Shown: piece by piece, positions 58,565 through 64,000 of the stretch
Numbering within the stretch: position 1 is the first letter of the stretch
Layout of the letters: each line of letters begins with the position of its first letter
Program-made: the position numbers and the translations under genes
The notes under the pieces: generated by a model
The model's input: the letters and a program-made list of their open reading frames with translations, nothing else
Told to the model about the DNA's origin: nothing
Database searches by the model: none
NCBI GenBank assembly: GCA_003022435.1
Contig: PXUA01000005.1
Span: 124,001 to 188,000 of the forward strand
DNA: 64,000 bases
DNA from: Bacteroidetes bacterium SW_9_63_38
GTDB lineage: Bacteria; Bacteroidota; Rhodothermia; Rhodothermales; Salinibacteraceae
Direction of reading: 5' to 3'

Positions 58565-58904
58565 GTTCAATTCGGCAATTGCAGATGCAGAAAAATGTCG
58601 GCAGAGGACCTGCGTCCCCTCTCGATTCTTCCCTCCTCGGTCGTGAGACTCTTTCTCAACAATCTCGTGAGGCCGCCCTGATTCGACGCTCACGCGTTGC
58701 CGTCCTTCCAAGGTCGCCCTCGGAAGCGGGGGAGGCCAGGAACGGCCTTCCCTCGTCGGTTAGGACCACCGGTCGTGGATTTGGACGCAGCAAAGAGCCA
58801 AGACTCCAATTTGCCCCCTTTACTGTCAGGCTGTCCACGGGATCCACGCGGAACCTGAGTGGTCCAGTCTGATTGAGCGTGACCCAGGTTCCAGAAACGT
58901 CCTT
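58565..58904. other. 340-base region upstream of the S46 gene and tRNA-Leu
   Basis: No gene is supported; the open frames here do not look like proteins. It must hold the S46 promoter on the minus strand and the tRNA-Leu promoter on the plus strand. Confidence 0.5.
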
Positions 58905-58993
58905 GCGAAAGTGGCGGAATTGGTAGACGCGCGAGACTTAGGATCTCGTGGGGCCTATGCCCCGTGGGGGTTCGAGTCCCCCCTTTCGCACCA
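58905..58993 (+). tRNA. tRNA-Leu (anticodon UAG)
   Basis: An 89-base tRNA including an encoded CCA. Acceptor GCGAAAG/CTTTCGC, D-arm TGGCGGAATTGGTAGACGC, anticodon stem CGAGA/TCTCG around CTTAGGA (anticodon UAG, codon CUA), a long variable arm and the T-loop GGTTCGAGTCC. A degenerate gene region begins shortly downstream. Confidence 0.97.
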
Positions 58994-59100
58994 TCGAAAA
59001 TCGCCTCTCAGCGCTGCTGAACGCCATTTTGGCCGCTGAGGGGCGTTCCTATTTCACCACCTCTCTTCCCGTACTGGAATGCACTGAAATGCGAGAAAAT

Positions 59101-59141
59101 GGCAGTAATCCGGCAATTATCCGGCAAATCCGGTAATCCGG
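59101..59141. repeat. Short ATCCGGCAA-type imperfect repeats downstream of tRNA-Leu
   Basis: ATCCGG occurs four times within 41 bases, twice as ATCCGGCAA. The stretch is about 110 bases from the tRNA end. It could be recombination debris; no full copy of the tRNA 3' end was found nearby. Confidence 0.4.
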
Positions 59142-59254
59142 ACCAAATTTCCTCTGCGACGGACTCGATTTCCGAAATCCCCCACTCATCGTATGCGTCG
59201 GATTGCAGCGTTCACTGTCCTTTCGGTGTTATTTTTTTCTCGCTGCCGCCCCAG

Positions 59255-59428
59255 CTAATCAAGGCGTCGTAAAGGTGTCAGTTTGGGGTAACACTCAAGA
59301 ATATCCGCTTCGCTCCAGCCGTTTTCCAGGAGACCAAGGACGTGCTCTACTGACAGCCGGGTGCCGTCGATGACCGGTTTCCCGTCCAGGACGTAAGCGT
59401 TGCTGGTGATACGATCGCGCCAGTTCAT
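59255..59428 (-). pseudogene. Truncated DUF433 protein
   Basis: A 57-residue frame. Its start MNWRDRITSNAYVLDGKPVI, then GTRLSVEHVLGLLENGWSEA and DILECYPKLTP, is the DUF433 pattern (a helix-turn-helix protein, often the antitoxin-like member of small pairs). After YPKLTP the family continues with about 20 residues (EDI..ALxYA); here it stops at LRRLD. So the C-terminus is missing. It lies 31 bases after another broken gene on the same strand. Confidence 0.8.
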
Positions 59429-59459
59429 GGTCCCGTGTCGTTCGTTCGGAAGAGAGGGG

Positions 59460-59749
59460 TCAATTATTCAGTCCCAGGTCGCTATCGAGAGGGCGGCCCC
59501 CGATCGAATGAGCAATTGGACTGCCAGCGCGGCGGAACCAGATGCGCCCCCTGGCTTCCGGATATCGGTCCAACAACCGATCGGATGCGGCCCGCTGATC
59601 GGCGTCGACCTCGAAGGCCGAAGGCGTTCGGCCTCGGTGTCGATGGCAACGTACTTGTGGGCCTCTTCCTCTACGTCGACCTGGAAGCGAATCACACGCT
59701 CAAAGATCTCATTCGCCCGCTCGGCCCGTTTCGATTATTCTTCGGTCAT
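59460..59749 (-). pseudogene. Broken small gene paired with DUF433
   Basis: From the ATG at 59749 the frame has a TAA at codon 5, then AERANEIFERVIRFQVDVEE and EAHKYVAIDTEAE. A one-base frame change near 59630 leads into FEVDADQRAASDRLLDRYPE, ARGRIWFRRAGSPIAHSIGG and a stop at 59460. The product resembles small proteins (about 90 residues) found next to DUF433 genes in many bacteria, recalled from memory. Two lesions make it a pseudogene. Confidence 0.7.
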
Positions 59750-60075
59750 GGGTTCAGAAACAGGCTGTTCGGGAGATCCTGGAGTTGCTTCTACGCCGGC
59801 TGTCCCATTTCCTTCCGGGCGACTTGCATAGCGTCGAAGCGGGACCGGGGGGTATGCTCAAGAGCTCGGAAATGCTCCCGTGTGAGGGGACAAATCGACC
59901 TGTTTGGTCAGCATACGGTCAGCCGATTTTCGAGAATCGCCGTTTCCAGCCGTTGAAGGCCGATATTGGCCGTATCGGCATGGGACTTACTTCGTGTCCC
60001 CCTTCGCACTCCCCAACCGCCCCTGAGCGCCTTTAAACGGCGTCCTCAGGGGCAATTCTTTTTGTTGGAACCGTA
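59750..60075. other. 326-base region between the broken pair and susD
   Basis: No intact gene. The stretch near 60019-60060 holds a hairpin listed separately. The rest has protein-like fragments in several frames that I cannot place. Confidence 0.45.
60019..60063 (+). terminator. Hairpin with T-run downstream of susD
   Basis: Arms GCCCCTGA (60019-60026) and TCAGGGGC (60046-60053) with inner pairing are followed on the plus strand by AATTCTTTTT. The T-run is on the plus strand, opposite to the susD direction, so it would end plus-strand rather than susD transcripts. Confidence 0.5.
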
Positions 60076-61048
60076 CTACAAATTCGGATTATTCGCTCGC
60101 TCCTGGCGCGTGAGCGGCAGCCACTGCCAGGTGGGGCCGCCCTGTACTGATTCCCGGAGGTGCCACTCGGCCGCCGGCTGCGCCAGACGCCGCTGATCGG
60201 GGAGACGCAGCCCCTGCTCGAACAGCGTCCGGTCCCGCTCAATGGCCACCCGGTTGAGCGTCACGTCCCCGCCGGACAGCGGGTCGAAATCGACGCCTCC
60301 TGGCAGCTCGCTCACCGTCGGATCCGTGTAGCTGTCCCGCACCGCATTCAGCAGCTGCTGCGCGCTTTTGCTCCCGGTGGAGTAGCCGCGAAGCTCTAGT
60401 TCGGCCCGCATCAGGGACACCTCCTGCCACGACAGAAACGGAATCGGGGCCGTCTCCCGGTACTTCGCCTGCAAGAGTTCGAACGCGAAGGGCGGCGGCC
60501 CGCTCGTACATCTTCGGCGCTGGAATGAACGCCGACGTGTCGAACACCCCGCCCCCCTCGCGCGGATGTCGCCCGAAGTAGGTGGCATGCAGATACCGCG
60601 CAATGGCCCCGTGGAGGTGCCCGGTGTACCTCATTTCGGCCTCCGTGGCGGTCGCCTCCTCGGTAAACGTAGTCACATCGGCCCGCCCCACGAGGCTGTC
60701 CGCCAGGAAGCGATACTGTCCCACGGCGTTAACCGCCCCCAGGATACTGGTGTTGCCATCTTTCGGCCGTCCCGTATCCAGTTCTCTCAGGGCTGGGAAC
60801 GTGGCGGCGCGGTTACGCCCGAACCGGAACTGGTCGGAGAGAAAATCGGCCGTCGTGAGGGTATTGTCGGTCGCATCCACCCACTGGGCCCGCACCCCCC
60901 GAATGAGAAATTGCGCCTCGCTGTCGTCGTTGAGTTGCGAGCTCCCAGCGGTGTCGTTCGGCGAATCTACATCTCGGACGAGCGCGTCGCAGGCCGAAAG
61001 CGCGCACGTCGCAACCAGCAAAACCAGCGGCCAGAAGCGTGTCGTCAT
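60076..61048 (-). pseudogene. susD: SusD/RagB-like lipoprotein, frameshifted
   Basis: The first part (from the ATG at 61048) has a lipobox signal (LVLLVATCALSAC) and the SusD-like mid-region VNAVGQYRFLADSLVGRADV, ending at FIPAPKMYERAA. About 60490-60502 the frame changes by one base in a GCC-rich run and continues as FAFELLQAKYRETAPIPFLS, WQEVSLMRAELELRGYS to a stop at 60076. SusD binds glycans or peptides on the cell surface with SusC. The total coding length (about 325 residues) is short for the family. Neighbour susC is also broken. Confidence 0.8.
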
Positions 61049-61291
61049 GGCGAAGGAGGAATCGGCGAACATTCGGAGGGAACGAGCAGAAGCAGAGCGC
61101 ACCGGGCCGTGTCAAAACCCAACGTGGAGCGTGGCGGTGAACTGGCGGGGCGTCTGTAGGGTCGCGAAGTCCTGTCCCCGAACGAGGCTGTCGCCGCCGC
61201 CAAAGTCTTCCGTCCCGGTCGCATTGACTTCCGGATCCGGCCCCGAGTACCGGGTGATCGTGAAGAGATTCTGCGCGGAGAGCGACAGGCT

Positions 61292-61394
61292 TAGTGCAGC
61301 TTCAACTGGTCCGTTGTGGAATCGAGATACCTCAAGCTGGAGCTTGGAGCAATAGCAAACTGCTTTCCCCAAAAGACCGTTTGAAGCTGCACTA
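61292..61394. mobile_element. 99-bp TA-flanked miniature transposon in susC
   Basis: The element (61294-61392) is bounded by TA on both sides. Its ends are 18-bp inverted repeats, GTGCAGCTTCAACTGGTC and GTGCAGCTTCAAACGGTC (16 of 18 match). Removing it with one TA restores the receptor frame from the ACC-CT codons to AGC-CTG-TCG (RTL-SLSLSAQNL). It encodes nothing. The TA duplication points to a Tc1/mariner-IS630-type transposase acting in trans. Confidence 0.85.
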
Positions 61395-62660
61395 GGGTCC
61401 GGAGGGGCGTCTCCAGCGCGTGGTTGACGTGGCTCGCAAAGTCGTAGCGCACCGACACTGTGCGCAGCTTCAGCCAGTCGGCGTCGTACACGAAGTTGCT
61501 GGAGTGACGGCTGTCCAGCTCGGCAGTGCGGTCGGCAACGCGGCGGTACTCCGCCGTGCCCGGCGTGAGGGTCTGAAACCGATCCTCCAGATCACTCAGG
61601 GTCGCGCGGTTGTCTACGGAAGCGGCAAATCGCTCAGTCCAGTTAAACACTTGATATCCGAGCCGGAATTTGGCCTGCGCCCCGAAACGCAAGTGATCGA
61701 ATAGCTGCACACTCACCCCGAAGCCCCCGACGTGATCCGGAATCGGATCGCCCACGTACCCGTTTTGGTCGACGACATTCGGAACGGGCAAGTTCTCCCT
61801 CAGCTGGATGTTGCTCGACTCATCCCGCACCGCACCGTCCACCACATCCCCCGTGAACGCATACGGTTCGAGCCCTTCCTGAATGACGTTCCGGCTGAAC
61901 GTGCCGCTCAACGACTGTCCCTCCAGGTCCTCCACCTCGGTGTAGCGGTAGGCGTAGTTGGCGTTCAGGCGCACACGGTGGCGATCCGTTGTCCACAGCG
62001 TGGCTTCCAGGGCGGTCTCCACGCCCTGCCCCCGGATCGTCCCCACATTTTGTGGCATCTGGAAGGCGCCAAACCCCGTCGAGGGCGCGGACTGGACTTC
62101 CACGATGGAGTTTCGCGTGGTCTGATAATAGTAGGTGGCCGCGAACGAGTACCGGTTCTCCTGCAGGCCCACGTCGATGCCGGTTTCGACCTCCGACACC
62201 CGCTCGGGCCGCAGGCCGGGGTCGCCCACCGACCCGACGGCGGCCCCCGTTCCGAAGCCAGATTGCTCGCCGGTGAGTCGGAGCGCCTCCGAGGCCGTGA
62301 TGGCCGGTAGGGCGCCGGTCTGCCCGAAAGCCGCTCGCACCTTGAGTTGGGCCCCCCTCCGGGACGGGCTCCAATCCAGCCGGGCGCGCCATGTCGCGCA
62401 CGGACGGGTACCAGACCCTGAAACTGCCGGTCTCCCCCGCCACCAGACGGCTCGAATAGTCGCGGCGCACCGATCCACTGAGGAAGTACCGATCCGTCAG
62501 GCTGACCTCCTGTCGGAATAGGAGCCCGGCACTCCGCCGGTTGATGCGCGCCTCGCCCACATTCTCCAGGCTCCGCCCAGTGCCGATGTCCGTAGTCAGG
62601 TCCGATCCCAGCTCCTGCGCGCGCAGCCGGGACCGCAGAGTCGACTCCGTGAACGCCTGT

Positions 62661-62667
62661 CCCCCCC
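62661..62667 (-). repeat. Seven-G homopolymer tract in susC
   Basis: Seven G on the minus strand (C7 on plus) sit where the frame changes by one base; six G would keep MGG-QAFTEST in frame. Confidence 0.75.
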
Positions 62668-63264
62668 ATGGACGTGGCCGTTAGAGATTCGCACAGGTCG
62701 TACTCGTAGCTGGCGAGGAGTTCGCCGTTGTGCTGCCGGCGCTCGTCGGTCTCGATGGCCCGCTCGCCCTGCGTGGTGCCGCTGAAGGTGCCCGACGCCG
62801 GGAAGGTCCGATCCTGTCGACGGGAGCCGACATCCGCCCCGATCGTGCCGCGAACGTGAAGCCCGGTCAGGACGTCCGGCGTATAAGCTCCGGTCACCGA
62901 TCCTCGAAACCGCTGAACACGCTGCCGGTCGTCGATGCTGAACACGTCCGCGCTGTCGGTAAAGGAGTAGGGCATCCCATCCCGCACCAGGAGCGTATTG
63001 CCGAGCTGTCCATTGTTCGACAGATCATTCGACGGCCGGGGAAACCGGTTCACGGCGAGCCCGGCGCTGACCGACGCGTCGGACGACGATGTGGGCCGAA
63101 ACTCGGCGTGGGCGTTGACGGTGTTTTTCGCGCCCTCATTGAGGCGGAGGAGGCCTTCTGTTCGTCGATTTTCGTACGAGAGGTGGACGTTCGTCTTCTC
63201 GTACGCGGCGGACACGCTCACGCGATTTCCCCAGATCCGCCCCCGCCGGAAGAGCGCATTTGCG

Positions 63265-63298
63265 TCGCTGGCGGTCTTATATCGCTGGCGGTCTTATA
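63265..63298 (-). repeat. 17-bp tandem duplication in susC
   Basis: TCGCTGGCGGTCTTATA occurs twice in perfect tandem on the plus strand (63265-63281, 63282-63298). Removing one copy restores DIYKTASDANALFRRGRIWG in one frame; with two the protein stops 21 codons later. Confidence 0.9.
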
Positions 63299-64000
63299 AA
63301 TGTCGTCGCTGTAGGGACGAATCCGTTCGTTAAAACCCACCGTGCCCTCGTAGCCCACCCGGAGGTCCTGCCCGGTCTGCCCGGCCTTGGTGTCGATGAG
63401 AATGACGCCGTCCGACCCGTCGGTGCCGTAGAGCGCGGCGGCAGACGGCCCTCGAAGCACCTGGATCGACTCGATGCTTTCCGGATCGAGGTCCGCGAGG
63501 GGCGAGTACTCCTGTCCCCCGACGCCGAAGCCCTGAAACGGCTCCGTGTTGATGCGGGCACCGTCGATGAAGATGAGCGGACGGCTGTCGCTGTTCAGGC
63601 TCACGCCGCTGCGGACGTTGAATTGAACCGCCGACCCGACGTTGCCGGAGGTGGGGCTGACCGTGAGCCCCGCCACACGCCCCTGCAGCAGATCCGTGAC
63701 GCTCTGCACGTCGGTGATTTCTGTGACGTCGGCCGCCTCTCGATGGTCGGCACCGCCACGGACGCCTCTGCCCGCGTCTCCGTCCGCCCAGCGCCCGTCA
63801 CAACGACTTCCTGCAACCGCACGCGCTCCGGCGGCAGCCGAAAGTTCACCGTTGTGGCCGCTCCCGCCCGAGCGCGGACCGTCTTTGTGCGAGCCTCGTA
63901 GCCGATAACTGTTGCCCGCACCGCGTACGTCCCGGGAACGAGGTCCGCAAGCTCGAAGGTGCCATCCGCCTCTGTCGTCGTCCCGGTCCCGGTTTCGGCA

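Larger units (their letters stand above)
61112..64000 (-). pseudogene. susC: SusC/RagA TonB-dependent receptor, multiply disrupted, 5' end outside the window
   Basis: Entering from 64000 the protein shows a carboxypeptidase-regulatory-like domain (TEADGTFELADLVPGTYAVR) and the RagA start of the plug (VQSVTDLLQGRVAGLTVSPT, LIFIDGARINTEPFQGFGVG, RGPSAAALYGTDGSDGVIL). The barrel ends in FATLQTPRQFTATLHVGF. Frame changes: about 63742; a 17-bp duplication at 63265-63298; a G7 tract at 62661-62667; about 62388; and a small transposon at 61294-61392. Residues remain family-like throughout, so decay is recent. SusC is the outer-membrane importer paired with SusD. Confidence 0.88.

Noticed and set aside
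59400-59960. Long plus-strand frames over the broken DUF433 pair
   Set aside because: They have no motifs, while the minus strand reads clear DUF433 and partner residues.

Overview
The window looks like chromosomal DNA of a high-GC member of the Bacteroidota/Rhodothermota line (Salinibacter-like). The evidence is a PorV-type outer-membrane protein, a GldK-L-M type IX secretion/gliding operon, a short protein with a PID-CTERM-like tail, an S46 dipeptidyl-peptidase, a SusC/SusD pair and mildly acidic proteins. The genus assignment is inference; no rRNA gene is present.

Region 1 (1-18.5 kb) is mostly housekeeping: the end of rplU and rpmA, an MtfA-like peptidase, PpiD, DapF, PhoH, a 3-hydroxyacyl-CoA dehydrogenase, a YjbQ-family enzyme, a TRL-like lipoprotein with a very strong terminator, a polyprenyl diphosphate synthase, an MBL-fold hydrolase, a hemolysin III protein, a DUF1232 protein, an acyl-CoA carboxylase beta subunit, a CsbD-like protein, protoporphyrinogen oxidase, a DECR-like reductase and a Uma2-type protein.

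Region 2 (18.7-28.1 kb, minus strand) is a complete fatty-acid beta-oxidation locus in the order TetR regulator, FadD ligase, FadB/FadN-type dehydrogenase-hydratase, FadA thiolase, FadE dehydrogenase. A palindrome of the form TTAAC-N3-GTTAA lies before the dehydrogenase-hydratase gene, and two copies lie before fadE. These are good candidates for the operator of the local TetR protein.

Region 3 (28-44.2 kb) holds the PID-CTERM-like protein, PorV, a stand-alone histidine-kinase dimerisation domain, a LON-domain protein, LolD, an NtrC-type regulator, a TPR membrane protein, gap and pgk, a broken mscS, an ABC-2 exporter, a DDAH-like enzyme, a glycosyltransferase and an HNH endonuclease.

Region 4 (44.2-58.9 kb) starts with an intact IS256-family element sitting inside a decayed rfbF, with an exact 8-bp target duplication. 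RluD, tRNA-Ser(CGA) and the type IX secretion operon follow. In this operon the GldK-like protein is fused to an N-terminal beta-barrel-like region and ends in 16-residue Pro/Gln repeats. ComM/YifB, a phosphoglycerate-mutase-superfamily enzyme and an S46 peptidase complete the region.

Region 5 (58.9-64 kb) follows tRNA-Leu(UAG) and is decaying accessory DNA: a truncated DUF433 gene beside a broken partner, a frameshifted susD and a susC disrupted at five places. Two of the susC lesions can be read exactly: a 17-bp tandem duplication, and a 99-bp TA-flanked miniature transposon with 18-bp terminal inverted repeats.
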